The translations under genes and the position numbers were made by a program. The notes beneath the pieces were generated by a model that was not told the DNA's origin, did not search any database, and saw nothing but the letters and a program-made list of their open reading frames with translations. A stretch of 64,000 nt of DNA from Semisulcospira habei (Eukaryota > Mollusca > Gastropoda > Semisulcospiridae), in the NCBI GenBank assembly GCA_036245525.1, contig BTPG01000005.1, forward strand, positions 178,015,408 through 178,079,407, read 5' to 3'. This document shows positions 20,936-32,891 of this stretch, piece by piece (positions within the stretch are counted from its first letter, which is position 1; each line of letters opens with the position of its first letter).

Positions 20936-21161
20936 TTCATGCAACTGGTCCCAGGCGCCAAGAAATTCTGGCACCACTCTTGAACAATCCTTGTTCATCC
21001 AATATTTCCAGAGTATTATCGGAGTGATTGTTGGACTGTTGTAGTTCGAGCCACTTAGCTCTGGCAGTGAGAGGGAAAAGAGCGGACTGACATTGTCTAG
21101 GGTACACTATATTCCGTGCATCGCACAACCATAATAACTCCACACCGGCTGAGTGGGAACA

Positions 21162-21330
<169 letters not shown>

Positions 21331-21529
21331 CCACTTGTATTATATGTCTCTTTTATGCTGGGTCCAATTTATTTCCAATTAAGTCTGTTATCCTTTTCAT
21401 TTATCTTTTGGACTACTTAGCTCTGTCTATGTGTGAAGGGGGTGGGTGGGGTGGGGGGTGTCTGTGAGTCTATGAGTATGTCTGTCTATGTGAACAGTGT
21501 TGTCATCTGTTTGCAAGTATGTTTACTTA

Positions 21530-21758
<229 letters not shown>

Positions 21759-22036
21759 CCCCTCTCCCCACCCTCCCCCCAACCCTCCCTATGTCAGGTC
21801 GCACGAGGTATTACACGTCAATGTAAAACAGACTTGAGCAAACAGAGCCATCAAATGCATTGTGCCGTAACAGACAACTTGACGCTGCAATTAAATGCGG
21901 AGGAGAATTTGTGTATGAACATCATCAGCGCAGCGAGGACGAGAGATAACCAGAATGTGTTTGACAGACGAATCAGACAGCATGAAAAGCAACAATGGTA
22001 AAAAGGAGAAGAACAGATGATAGCTGATTTAAGGAC

Positions 22037-22050
22037 AATAATAATAATAC

Positions 22051-22116
<66 letters not shown>
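22037..22116. repeat. (TAA)n microsatellite
   Basis: About 26 units. Such tracts here usually mark L2-type 3' tails, but no L2 body is recognisable beside it. Confidence 0.95.
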
Positions 22117-22117
<1 letters not shown>

Positions 22118-22183
22118 TATTTTTTAATTATAGTGTGTGCGTTAGTGCGTGTGTGTGCCTGTTCGTGCGAACGCTGCTGCTGA

Positions 22184-22400
22184 CTAACCCCTTTAACTGC
22201 CGAGAAAAACATGAGCACGACCCAACTGCAAGAGACATAGATCCTCATGAGCCCCCGCGACTGCCGGGCTCATGAGGATCTATGCCTCTTGTGAGACCGA
22301 TTTGTGTCCATGTTTCTTGGAGGATTTTGGCTTTCGGTCGTTAAACGAACAGCGACTTCAGAAGCCAAAATGTGCTTACAGTGGCAAGGAAGGGGTTCAA
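22184..22400. mobile_element. A-type element
   Basis: CTAACCCCTTTAACTGCCG start, palindrome 22228-22291, AAGGAAGGGGTTCAA end. The hairpin centre is shortened on its right side. 22401-22590 has no recognised feature. Confidence 0.85.
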
Positions 22401-22590
22401 CACTGGGACAAATGTAACTGCGGACTACTGTTCGTCACACTCACCTGAAGCTGTCAATTTCGAACCTGTCTGCGCGGGGCAGTCCGTAGTACTGCATGTA
22501 TGCGTTGAACTGCAAATAGAATCATTCCAAAAAACGGTATTAATTGGTGCAAAATTAAGCCACCAGAGAGGAAGATGGATCGGCTGAGTT

Positions 22591-22807
22591 TAAGTTGAAG
22601 GACAGCCCCAAGACCCTACCACAGGAGAGGGATGGACCGTGATAATTCAAGGATAGTGCCAGATTAGCTTGTCGCCTGAAGGCGCCAAGCTAATCTGGCA
22701 CTACACTTGAATTATCACGGTCCATTCATCTCCTGCAACAGGTATATAGTTGTCAGGTGACAACTCCAAACTTTGGGAAATGGGGCCTTGGGGTTTTGGA
22801 GGGTTAA
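22591..22807. mobile_element. B-type element
   Basis: TTAAGTTGAAGGACAGCCCC start, palindrome 22631-22727. The stem base is GATGGACCGTGATAATTC, pairing with GAATTATCACGGTCCATTC. This is a paired variant of the usual GATCGACC/GGTCGATC. TTAA at 22804-22807. Confidence 0.85.
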
Positions 22808-22860
22808 TCAAGTACTCTAATCTTGTTTTTGGTGGTGGTGGTGGTGGCAGTGGTTGTGGT

Positions 22861-23050
22861 TTAACCCCTTCACTGGCGAGAAAATTAAACACCACCCAAC
22901 TGCAAGATGCATAGATCCTCATGAGCCCCCGCAGTTGCGGGGGCTCATGAGGATCTATACCTCTTGCTGAATCCACTTTGTATCGATGTTCCCTTGACGG
23001 CTGGGGATTTTTGACGTTGAACTACTGATTCTTTCAAAAACACAATCTGC
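22861..23050. mobile_element. A-type element, right end worn
   Basis: TTAACCCCTTCACTGGCG start; palindrome 22902-22967 with perfect CCCCCGCAGTTGCGGGGG centre. The right side ends at CACTGTCATTTAA. 23064-23414 has no recognised feature. Confidence 0.85.
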
Positions 23051-23414
23051 GACCACTGTCATTTAAGATATAATGAAATACTTCATGCCCTTGAGTTGCC
23101 ACGGTCGATGTGCTGTCTGCATCGTTTTAGCCGAAGGGAATGAGGATTTTCACATTTAAAATCATATCAATAATGCACACATTACAGACAGCATAACCTT
23201 GAACAAAAAGTTCGATTACACGCAGCACGCACACACACTTTTATGGACACACACCTGTCTGCGTGCTGCCACTTTATATTGTTTGTTGGTGACGTCATCA
23301 GCCTTGACGTGCGCATCGTACGTTGTGACGTCAACCATGACGCGATGCATATCTGAAAAGCAAGCCAATTATACTCACAGCGACGAATGTTCTTTGGACA
23401 GCTAAATTCATCTG

Positions 23415-23631
23415 TTAACCCCTTTCTCTGCCGAGAAAAAGCGATCGCGATCTAACTGCAAGAGGCATAGATCCTCATGAGCCCCCCGCGACTGCGGGGG
23501 CTCATGAGGATCTATGACTCTTGCTGAGACCACTTTGTGTCCATGTTCTTTGGACAGTTTTGGCTTTTGGTCGTTCAGTGAACACAGATTTCAGAAACAA
23601 AATGCACGTCCTTTTGCAGGGAAGGGGTTAA
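23415..23631. mobile_element. A-type element sharing TTAA with next B-type
   Basis: TTAA 23415-23418, palindrome 23458-23524, terminal TTAA 23628-23631. That TTAA is at the same time the first TTAA of the following B-type copy. Confidence 0.92.
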
Positions 23632-23841
23632 CTCATCCTACCCCAGACACACCACAGCAAGATGAGGATCGACCATGATAGTTCAAGGGTGATGCCAGAA
23701 TAGCTTGGCGCCTATGGGCGCCAAGCTATTCTGGCATCGCCCTTGAACTACCATGGTCGATCTGTGTCCTGCGCCGCAATGCAGTCTTCAGAGGACAACG
23801 GCAACATTTGGGGATTTCGGTGATGGGGTAGAATGAGTTAA
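23628..23841. mobile_element. B-type element, intact
   Basis: 214 bp, TTAACTCATCCTACCCC to GGGGTAGAATGAGTTAA. Palindrome 23667-23762, GATGCC form with a CATCGCC mismatch on the right. Confidence 0.92.
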
Positions 23842-23889
23842 ATAACACTATCACTGTCATTCAGAGTGAGTAAATACAAATTCTTCTTA

Positions 23890-23960
23890 ACGGCAGGCCC
23901 GCCGTGAGATGGCCTTGGTTGCCCGCTCGGCGTTAAACCCAAATAACTAACTAACTTAAC
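23890..23960 (+). mobile_element. SINE 3' tail fragment
   Basis: GCCGTGAGATGGCCTTGG, GCTCGGCGTTAAACCC and AACTAACTAAC tail. The tRNA-like head is absent. Confidence 0.6.
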
Positions 23961-24155
23961 GGCAGGCTTCTAAGCACTGCTGAAAAACACCTGCGGACAC
24001 CATATCGGATTAAGATCATCGAAATAATGTTCCTAATAATAAACCTTTTGTGTAAGCCGGGTTTTCTTAGAAAAACAATTTATGATTTATTGTTTGCGGA
24101 TCACCTTCTGTAGGTGATCAGCCCCAAAAAAATCATGAATTATTTTCTAGAAGGG

Positions 24156-24369
24156 CTAACCCATTCAGCCCTGGCGCACTACAGCAGGAGATGGGTCGAC
24201 CATGATAATTCAAGGGTAGTGCCAGATTAGCTTGGCGCCTGTCGGCGCCAAGCTAATCTGGCACTGCCCTTGATTTATCATGGTCGATCCATATCCTGCA
24301 ACTGCTGCATAGTCATTAGATGAAGCCTCCATAGTTTGGAAAATACGGCCGTCGGGCTGAATGAGTCAA
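24156..24369. mobile_element. B-type element, intact
   Basis: 214 bp, CTAACCCATTCAGCCC to GGGCTGAATGAGTCAA. Palindrome 24194-24289 of the AGTGCC form. 24370-24650 has no recognised feature. Confidence 0.9.
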
Positions 24370-24649
24370 TAAGTCACCTTTTTCATTCGGTCGAGTGAAA
24401 TACTGTTCGCGATGTGTGTCGATCTATATCATCAAAACTTCTGTTCGACTGTGATATAGGTAAAATGAAGCCCACACAGAAAAAGGTGAATGTGTGTACA
24501 ATGCAAAGAAATACCCAGCAAAAAGAGAAAAAAAAATGAAACACGCTTAGAGCTTGCATCTTCTGCCTGGAAAGATATGCAGCCTATTGTATATCTGATA
24601 ATCTGTTTGTGTGGCTATATTGGAAAAGGATTTTAACCCGAAAATGTAA

Positions 24650-25200
24650 TAAACTGTATTGTTTTCATTCCTACGTCACATGACCAGTCTCTTTAGTATA
24701 AACCGTACCATGTGACCGGGATACAAAAACCCTTGTAGCAACTAATGGCCGACTTTTTGTAGCCCTCTTTCTGACGCGTCTTGTATGCCAGTTTTGTTCT
24801 ATAAAAGATCACCAAAACGTTCTAAAGTACAAAGTTACTTTGTGTTATTCGAGACAACAGGCACACTACTGGAGACGGCAATGTCATGAAGTGTTTTTTT
24901 TTTAAATTACGTCATAAGTCTGTTATGTATAAATGTATATTTTTTTGTCGTCAGTTATGTCTGGCGTGATCCAGGTCGGAAGATTTCTTTTCGATTTCTT
25001 TTACTAAAACATTAGAGGAATGAAAACAAATACGTTATTGCTAGCAGGGGCTTGCTGCACGGACCCTTGTAGACTTTCGAGAGGTCAAAGGAACCAATGT
25101 ACCCCCCAGGCCTTCGGGGTACAATGGTTCATTTGACCTCCCTCAGGTCTACAAGGGTCCGTGTATCAAACCCCTGCTACCAATAACTTATATTATACAA
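24650..25200. mobile_element. F-type repeat with long hairpin
   Basis: This ~550-bp unit is repeated at 52562-53070. It ends in a hairpin, 25042-25179, in which TAGCAGGGGCTTGC pairs with the opposing CCCCTGCTA side and GAGGTCAAAGGAACC with GGTTCATTTGACCTC. The inner loop is CCAGGCCTTCGGGG. No coding frame is recognisable. 25201-25637 holds nothing recognised. Confidence 0.75.
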
Positions 25201-25637
25201 CTATGTGTTCTGTGTAGGTGTTCTGGGTTTTTTTTTTTTTCTTTTCTTTTCTCTGTTTTCTTCTTATCATAACTGTAGCTGAAAATGTAAAGATAAGATG
25301 ATTATGTAATTTTTGTCCAGGAAAAATCCTCTTTAGTAAAACATCGTTAGATGTATGTTTTCGACAGTAGCTTTTTACTAAATTGCTATGCACATTAGTT
25401 AGGCTGAAATGTTGTTGTGTTGTAATAAAATGCCTTTTCGCTGAACCAACTGCTGAAAAACACCTGCGCATGTAATCTCGGATCACGTCATAAAAATTTC
25501 TTCATAAATTCACATCACAGCTTGAGCAGTCTGTCTGTGATAGGTGCGTTTGAAAACATTCTAAGCGAGCCCGCTTGTATCGCTATACATTCTTTGAAGC
25601 ACTCGTCAGCCTACAAAGTTAGGGGATGCATGTTTTT

Positions 25638-25722
25638 AAACCCGAGTACTGCCGATAAAAATTGACCACCACCCAACTGCACCAGGTAAAGACCCTCATG
25701 ATTCCCCGCAGTAGAGGGAGGG
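25638..25722. mobile_element. A-type left-half remnant
   Basis: AAACCCGAGTACTGCCG, CACCACCCAACTGCACC and AAGACCCTCATGATTCCCCG match the left half of an A-type copy. Confidence 0.5.
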
Positions 25723-25739
25723 GGCGCCAGAGTATCTCA

Positions 25740-26000
25740 TGCCTCCCTCAACCGCCCCCCCCCCTACTCCACCTCCCCCCCCTCCCCGCCCCTCCCCTAG
25801 AAAAAAATAAGATTTTTTTTTTAACAGGAAAGAACTTGTAGAGAGATATATTAGAAGTTTGCTTATTTCCATTATGGAAAAATATATCTGCCCCCCCCCC
25901 TCCCCCCTCTCCATCCCGACCCCTCCAAGCCCCAATAAGTCCCCCACGCCCCCTCCATCCTTCCTCTCCCCATCGCCCAATAAAAAGAAACATCTTCCCA
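25740..26000. repeat. C-rich low-complexity tract
   Basis: Runs of CCCCCC and CCTCCCC on this strand produce glycine-rich frames on the other. No gene is inferred. Confidence 0.8.
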
Positions 26001-26181
26001 AGCCACAGAGGGGACTAAAGGGCCAGTCACGCGCAAACAGGTAATCACAGGTAGAACAGGTACAACAGATGCCACCCAGCCCCGCCGCTGCCAAGCTGAC
26101 GCTAAATTACGTCTTTTAACCATGGCCAGTTAACAACGCCGAGTAATCGACCCATGCAAAGAATACAAATTAACTTTGCCG

Positions 26182-26247
26182 GCAAGAGGCAAAGAACGCT
26201 CTGAGCCCCCGCACCTGCGGGGGCTCAGGGCGTTCTTTGTCTCTTGC
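26182..26247. mobile_element. A-type palindrome with strongly covarying arms
   Basis: The left arm reads AAAGAACGCTCTGAG and the right CTCAGGGCGTTCTTT. These differ from the family's ATAGATCCTCATGAG at many positions yet pair with each other. The CCCCCGC..GCGGGGG centre is kept. 26250-26633 holds nothing else recognised. Confidence 0.8.
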
Positions 26248-26633
26248 AATATGACGGCGTTCGCATTTAAGGGGTTACACTTAAAACCCGCATAGCAGAT
26301 ATTGGAAATAGAGGCGATGGTAACAAGGGAGGGGAGAGTTTTAACTCTCTGGCTATCGGTAGCGCCTATTGTCGCGATAATACGTGCAGGCGTCATCGCG
26401 ACAAAAAGGACTACTGACAGTCAAAGGTTTTTTTAAAAAAAAATCACCCTCATGTATACATTTCGGCATTATTTCCGGGTCGACTCTAGGACTGTCTGGC
26501 GAGTTCAGATATTCAGGTTTCTCTTAAGAGTATCGATCCAGTTGTTTGCCAATCCTACATCGTCAAATCATAAAACACTCGTGAATCACTTCTATGCCGT
26601 TTGAAGAAACAGTTTCCCTTGTTTGTTCTTTGC

Positions 26634-26780
26634 TTAACCCTTGTCCTTCGGAATACACCAGTGTGTGAAATAAGTTTGACTAAAATAGTTTAAGGGTAGT
26701 GCCAGAATAGATTGGCGCCTCTAGGCACCAAGCTATTCTGGCACCAAATTTGAACTAAAGTCATTGGTCTATATCCTTAT
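26634..26780. mobile_element. B-type element, diverged
   Basis: TTAACCCTTGTCCTTCGG start; hairpin about 26680-26767 with AGTTTAAGGGTAGTGCCAG and CTGGCACCAAATTTGAACT arms. The right TTAA is not found. Confidence 0.65.
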
Positions 26781-26886
26781 CTGCAAGTACTATAATGTAT
26801 AATGTAGCTTGCATATGGCAGTGTACAAATTTGATATATAATACCCCTAACCGTCTAATAGGCAAGTAGTATATATATATATATAC

Positions 26887-28187
26887 TTGCTTGCTTGCTT
26901 GCTTGGCTTGACTTCGCGAACGAAGATTCTATAGGGCTTGCCCACGTCGTCTGCAGGCATTTTCGTGGCTGCGGAGGCCAATCCGGGACAGGCAGGTTCG
27001 ACCGCAGTGGCTGCAGGGGAAGGTCTGGTCAGGGTTCTGAGTTACGACAACTCTGTTTTTTTCTTCTGAGCCGCTTGTCCTTAAGGTTAGCTCTGCGAGA
27101 GTCCTCAAAGGAGACGGCTGCCTTGTGAATGGTGGAGCGCCAGGTGTCACGGTCCGCAGCAAGCAAAGACCACTGGCGGTGGTCGATTTGGCAGGCACTA
27201 AGTGACTTCTTGAGACCGTCTTTGTATCTCTTCTTTGGTGCCCCTCTGTCTCGGTGTCCAGTGGCGAGCTCGCCGAACAGAGTGATCTTGGGTAGGCGAT
27301 GATCCTCCATCCTGGAGACGTGCCCCGCCCAGCGAAGCTGTGTCCGCAGCAGCAAAGCCTCGATGCTTACAGTTTCCGCCTGTTCAAGGACCTCGACGTT
27401 GGTGAAATAGTCACTCCAGTGAATGCTGAGGATGGTACGCAGGCAGCGCTGGTGAAAGCGTTCGAGGAGTCGTAGTTGGCTGCGGTAGAGGGCCCAGGAC
27501 TCGGAACCGTACAGCAGGGTGGTGAGGACGACAGCTCTGTACACGCTGATCTTGGTGCCTTTTTTCAGCTGTTGATTATGCCACACCCGCTTGAATAGTC
27601 GCCCGAAAGCACTGTTCGCTTTTGCCAGCCTGTTGTCCAGCTCCTTGTCCAGCTTGGCGTCTGACGTGATGATGCAGCCAAGGTAGGTAAACTGGTGTAC
27701 AGACTTTATTTCGGCCTCGCCGATGGTGATGTGGGGAGGGCGATGCTCTTCCTTGGGTGCCGGCTGATGAAGGACCTCTGTCTTTTTCAGACTGACCTCA
27801 AGTCCAAAGAGCTGGGCAGCATCTGCGAAGCAGGACGTAATGCGCTGCAAGGCTCTCTCTGTGTGTGCAACGAGGGCAGCGTCATCAGCGAAGAGCAGCT
27901 CACGAATCAGTTGGTCTAGGGTTTTCGTGTGGGCCTGCAGTCGTCTGAGGTTGAACAGGCTGCCATCGAGACGATACCTGATGTACACTGCGTCGTCATC
28001 GTCGAGGTCCACTGTGGCCTGCTTCAACATCATGCTGAAGAAGATGGTGAAGAGGGTCGGTGCCAGCACGCAGCCTTGCTTCACGCCGTTGCGAATGGGG
28101 AATGGTTCTGAGAGGTCACTGTTTAGTCTGACCTGGCCTTGCTGGTCCTCGTGGAGCTGGACAGTGTCATAGTCCGTGGGCGTTTCC
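26887..28187 (-). mobile_element. RTE-like LINE, 5' truncated
   Basis: The minus-strand element ends with an AAGC-type tail (26887-26905) next to a short TA repeat. It carries the reverse transcriptase from the palm region to the C-terminal zinc finger. The 5' border at about 28187 abuts a SINE-related segment. The final ~90 bp recur alone at 38811-38904. Confidence 0.9.
26929..28187 (-). pseudogene. LINE reverse transcriptase C-terminal part, one frameshift
   Basis: The frame from 28187 to 27029 (351 codons from GTG at 28084) contains GVKQGCVLAPTLFTIFF, the catalytic LLFADDAALVAHTE, FTYLGCIITSDAKLDKE, LLYGSESWALYR and LRWAGHVSRMEDHRLPK. These belong to the reverse transcriptase and its downstream domain in RTE-type LINEs. 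A 7-A run (27056-27062 on the plus strand) shifts the frame. Past it the other frame continues to a CSHC..H..C zinc finger (C-x2-C-x12-H-x3-C) and stop. The N-terminal endonuclease is missing, so the copy is dead. Confidence 0.9.
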
Positions 28188-28189
28188 TA

Positions 28190-28615
28190 AAGCCTGCGCG
28201 GTGGAGCTATTTGGTGGAGTGCAGTGTGCGCAGTACTGGCCCCACCCTTTAAACCCTTGGTTCGTTTGCCATGGCCAAGCAAGCTGGGACGGTGGCATCG
28301 AGGTCCTCGGGTCGTAGGTTTTATATCAGACTGTCCTTGTCTTAGTCTCTGGCTCAAAAGCCTTCCCCGGAGACACGGGGGCTTTGATGTCAGGGGTTTC
28401 CTCCCTTAGCCTTTCCGCAGCCAAGCGGCCAGGCCTGCAAGGCAGCAGGGGACTCGTGGGGGCCGGGGTCGTCTATGTCCCGTGCAGATGTGAACATCTG
28501 CCCACTGCCCAGACGGTGACACCAGAGGAGAAAAATCCAACGCCGGAACCCGGTATCGAACCTCGCACCTTGGGCATTGGAGGCAGACGCCTTAACCACT
28601 GCGCCACTTCCCCGC
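28190..28615 (-). mobile_element. tRNA-derived SINE
   Basis: Reading the minus strand from 28615, GTGGCGCAGTGGTTAAGGCG (box A type) is followed by GCGAGGTTCGATACC (box B type). A body then runs to the border with the LINE at ~28187. The absence of introns and the presence of repeat neighbours speak against a functional tRNA gene. Confidence 0.65.
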
Positions 28616-28620
28616 CACGT

Positions 28621-29074
<454 letters not shown>

Positions 29075-30181
29075 CCTTCACACAAAATTGGATGAGTTAT
29101 CGCCCATGGCTACCGAGGAGGACACAGGGTTTCATTAGTGGTGAAAATAAGCAAAACTGGACACACTCTCTGAAGCAAGTTTCCTGTGATATTTTTTTAA
29201 GACATAAGTTGTGTGGATTGCTTATGATGTTATTAACTGCCTCAAAGGAATTTGACTTGAAAAATTTATTAGATAACCAGAAATTCCGGTGCACACCCTT
29301 TTCTTAATAAATCTTATTTGATTTAATGTGAATTACTTTAAAACCATTTGTTATGCTCCAGTGACCCTCACAGAGTTAAAGAGCACACCCATATCCATCT
29401 ATCAGGTAAATATGGCCGCTAACCTAAACATAAAGAAATTTTTTATTTTCATTTTTGTAGGTCATGTTGATTATTTAGGTGCCTTTGACGAACGAAAGCC
29501 GAGGTCAAGACCAAACCAGTCGGATTTTCATGCACACGGACCCTAGTGACACTGCACATTGGTTGGCTTTCAGCTGTGCCTTCTGCAGATGCTCTCCATT
29601 TCACTTTCAATAGCCTGTGATGGTAGTGTCACTGATGACGTCATAAGTCATCGATGTGCGAGTTTTAAGACTACACATTCTATTCGCACACGACATAACA
29701 CACTCTTCATAATATTGTCTAATAAATGAGGTCAAAATAACCCGGATTAAAGCATATTTACTAGAAGAAAAAAAAAAGAGTTATGGTGAAAAATTCGCGT
29801 TCTTTTGTTGATCAGTATATAATTTGATAGGGACATCGATCATGTCACTTGACCGTTTCAAGTTTGGCCGCAAATCGCATGACATAACACGTGTACCTAT
29901 GCATTCGGCGACACAACGAGCATGCAAGGCACTCGTCGTCTAGCGGCTGTCAGTGTACGATAAATGAAATAAAAGAGATAATAGCCAGACCTAAAATGGA
30001 ACGGCCAAGCTTGTAAAACGCAAACATCCCAACGATGAAAGAAACGCTCTTAGAAAAGAGCGTGTTAACGTTCTCCGTTGGTATGTTCTCACAAAAAGAT
30101 ATTGGCCAACATAATTTTGGGGGCGGCCACAAGATTCTTGTTGGTGCGTTATGAGACGCAAACTGCTTTCATGCTATGCGT

Positions 30182-30395
30182 TTAACCCATTCAGCCCTGA
30201 CGCACGACAGCAGGAGATGGGTCGACCATGATAATTCAAGGGTAGTGCCAGATTAGCTTGGCGCCTGTCGGCGCCAAGCTAATCTGGCACTGCCCTTGAA
30301 ATATCATGGTCGATCCATCTCCTGCAACTGGTGCAAGGTCGTTAGATGACGCCTCCAAAATTTGGGAAATACGTGCGTGGGGTTGAATGAATTAA
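30182..30395. mobile_element. B-type element, intact
   Basis: 214 bp, TTAACCCATTCAGCCC to GGGGTTGAATGAATTAA. Palindrome 30220-30315, AGTGCC form with GTCGGC centre. Confidence 0.9.
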
Positions 30396-30433
30396 GTAAC
30401 TCATATAAACTCTAACAGCCTGCGGTAGGCCCA

Positions 30434-30750
30434 GTGAGTCCGAAATAGCTCAGGCGGTTAAACGTCGGAGCAGGAGAGCGAAGGGAATCGCCGGGTCGTG
30501 GGTTCGAATCCCGTCCCGGTCCCGGTAGCTGGACTCGCAATCCAGGGTGGAAAAACGGATTTGTTCATTAGCATTTCCGTTGAAAGGTCCTGGTAAATCA
30601 AAGTGGCACAGTTGGAATGCGCCTGAGTTGATCAGTGTTCAGGTCGTACTCCATAGGCAATAGATTTACCTGTCCCCCATCACCCGCCCGTCAGGGCCGT
30701 CCATGATCACCTCGGTGCTGTGGACGTTAAACCTGAACTAACTAACTAAC
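30434..30750 (+). mobile_element. Full-length tRNA-derived SINE
   Basis: GTCCGAAATAGCTCAGGCGG (box A region) is followed about 50 bp on by GTGGGTTCGAATCCC (box B). The body ends GTGGACGTTAAACC and a (AACT)n tail. GGTAGGCCCA (30424-30433) and GGTAGACCCA (30751-30760) form a target-site duplication with one mismatch. A 5'-truncated relative lies at 36779-36927. Confidence 0.85.
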
Positions 30751-30849
30751 GGTAGACCCACAGCGTGGGCGCCAAAACTCCCTCAGCAATGCGGAAGCCA
30801 TTTCGATTATGACGGAAACTCAGAATGCCCTTCTGGGCAGATGTGCCTG

Positions 30850-31035
30850 GTGTTTTGTCCGTGTGGCAACTGCAAGGGGTATAGATCCTCATGAGCCCCC
30901 GCAGTTGCGGGGGCTCAAGAGGATCTATGCCTCTTGCTGAAACCACTCTGTATTCACGTTTCTTCGACGGGTGAATTGACGATGCCGGATTTCAGAGGCA
31001 CAATCTGCGTCCTCTGTCATTGAAGGGCTTAGACC
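30850..31035. mobile_element. A-type element, left end worn
   Basis: Palindrome 30872-30937 with a full CCCCCGCAGTTGCGGGGG centre, then the typical right spacer GCTGAAACCACTCTGTATTC and the end CACTGTCATTGAAGGGCTTAG-like sequence. 31036-31289 has no recognised gene. Confidence 0.75.
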
Positions 31036-31289
31036 ATTACCGCGTTTCCCTAGGAAACGCTATACACGCCTATTACACGGTATATGGCTGGCACACCAAC
31101 ACAGACGAATATATCATTTTGTTTCTATCTCTACATACTGATGAGCTGGCACGAAGTGTTGTCGGCGGCAAGACTAAATCCCTCCCGGCAGCTGCAGGCA
31201 AATTGGCCCTGCTGGTCTGGCTTACACAGCTGACTGCAGCTCAGCTGCGCGCAATCCCCGCCTGAAAAAAAAAAATGAACATACAAGCA

Positions 31290-31485
31290 ATCCGAAATCA
31301 GGATGACTGAATTCCAACTTGCGGAGAAGAACGCAACGGAGAAAGAAACACGCTTAGAAAAGACAGTTACAGCACAATTTAAAATAAATTGTGTTGTAAC
31401 TGTCTTTTCTAAGCGTGTTTCTATGCCCGTTGGGTTCTTCTCTGCATTTTACACACTTGGCAGTCACCTTTTTTGTCTGGATTGT
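31290..31485. mobile_element. C-type inverted-repeat element
   Basis: Hairpin 31324-31442: GAGAAGAACGCAACGGAG pairs with the CCCGTTGGGTTCTTCTC side, and CACGCTTAGAAAAGACAG pairs with CTGTCTTTTCTAAGCGTG. A short AAAATAA loop. Right end CTTGGCAGTCACCTTTTTTG. Confidence 0.8.
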
Positions 31486-31602
31486 GAATTCGAACTTGAA
31501 CATCGCTTGAACATCCAAACCAAAAATTTAAATCCAATGACGGAACGAAAGTCCTAGTAAGCACACACACACACAAGGGAGTAGTACCTATGTTAGCATT
31601 TC

Positions 31603-31802
31603 ACCTCCTTCACTGCCACAGGATGTCTTAAAACTGTGTAAATTCAACGCAAAAGAGCACCAGCTTTCCAAGGAAGACAGATACAAAGAGGTTTCAGCAG
31701 GAGGCATAGATCCTCATGAGCCCCCGCAATTGTGGGGGCTTACGAGGACCTCTTGCATTAGTGTGGTGGTGTTCATTTTTTTCTCGGCAGTGAAGGGCTT
31801 AA
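31603..31802. mobile_element. A-type element sharing TTAA with next B-type
   Basis: CACCTCCTTCACTGCC start, palindrome 31697-31756 with a shortened right arm, CAGTGAAGGGCTTAA end. The TTAA at 31799-31802 also opens the next element. Confidence 0.8.
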
Positions 31803-32012
31803 CTCATTCTACCCCAGACACACCACAGCAAGATATGGATCGACCATGATAGTTCAAGGGTGATGCCAAAATAGCTTGGCGCCTATGGGCGCCAAGCTAT
31901 TCTGGCATCACCCTTGAACTATCATGGTCGCTCTGTGTCCTGCACTGCAATGCAGTCGTCAGAGGACAACGGCAAAATTTAAGAAATTCGGTTTTGGGGT
32001 GGAATGAGTTAA
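31799..32012. mobile_element. B-type element, intact
   Basis: 214 bp, TTAACTCATTCTACCCC to GGGGTGGAATGAGTTAA. Palindrome 31838-31933, GATGCC form. Confidence 0.92.
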
Positions 32013-32070
32013 AATAATGGAGAAATAAAACCGCTGTTTGCGCGAAAGCATGGCACAGTTAGCAAAAGAT

Positions 32071-32147
32071 CCTCGGGGTCGACGTCGAACTTAGTTGGTC
32101 TGCGCACGGCTGAGCGCAGGCCAAATGAGGTTGACGTTGGCCCGAGG
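32071..32147. mobile_element. E-type palindrome
   Basis: CCTCGGGGTCGACGTCGAAC with partner GTTGACGTTGGCCCGAGG around CTGCGCACGGCTGAGCGCAG. It is preceded by GTTAGCAAAAG, like the copy at 4845. Confidence 0.65.
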
Positions 32148-32149
32148 GT

Positions 32150-32420
32150 ACACTCTCCCACTCTCTCTCCGTCAGAAACACTCTCTCTCCTCCTTCCAGT
32201 CCGCCCTCAAAACTCACCTCTTTCAACAGTTCTAGCACTATATCACCACACTCCCCACCCTAAGCAGACTGTCGTAATGTATTTCACTATTTGTGGTACG
32301 TGAGTCGTTGTCTAAAGCGTGCGCATGCGTGCGCGAGTTGTGAGTGCACGCTTAGAGTTATAATTATTAAAAGATAAGCGCATTATAAATACCGTAATTA
32401 TTATTATTATTATTATTATA
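32150..32420 (+). mobile_element. L2-like LINE 3' end
   Basis: The translated start resembles the last RT residues (SALKTHLFQQF-like), then GATAAGCGCATTATAAATAC and (ATT)n. It is a 5'-truncated tail on the plus strand. Confidence 0.7.
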
Positions 32421-32439
32421 AGGGTACTCATCTTGCACT

Positions 32440-32620
32440 GGTTTTGATGATTCTCTTTACGCTATATTCTAGTCTTTGGCCGTGTTTCCTCGAAAAACTT
32501 TGGAGAGCGATCTCTAGCTTTTCAGGCCCCAAAAGTCTGGAATAATCTCCCATTCCGACTCCGCCACTGTCCCTCCCTCCAAACCCGCCAGGCCCAGTCC
32601 AAAACACATTAACTTGCATT
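32440..32620 (+). pseudogene. Second CR1/L2 RT fragment
   Basis: CGTGTTTCCTCGAAAAACTT onward encodes FGERSLAFQAPKVWNNLPFR, the conserved block near the C-terminus of CR1/L2 polyproteins. It ends at ACACATTAA. It belongs to a different copy from the preceding tail. Confidence 0.7.
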
Positions 32621-32792
32621 TGTGACTAAATAGATGTCTTTTCTGCAGACGCTGATGCACTCTTTGTTATCAGTCTTTTTAATTTGCTGTTTGACAGAAC
32701 ATTAATTTTGTTCTTAAATAATTTGTAAATCTACACAGACTGTTAAAAGTGTGTGTGTCTGTGCGTGTGCGCGCGTGTGTGTGTGTATATGG

Positions 32793-32796
<4 letters not shown>

Positions 32797-32889
<93 letters not shown>
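32797..32889. repeat. (GT)n microsatellite
   Basis: About 46 GT units. The Cys-Val and Thr-His frames over it are artefacts. 32990-33330 is AT-rich with no recognised feature, then a C-rich tract at 33333-33390. Confidence 0.97.
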
Positions 32890-32891
<2 letters not shown>

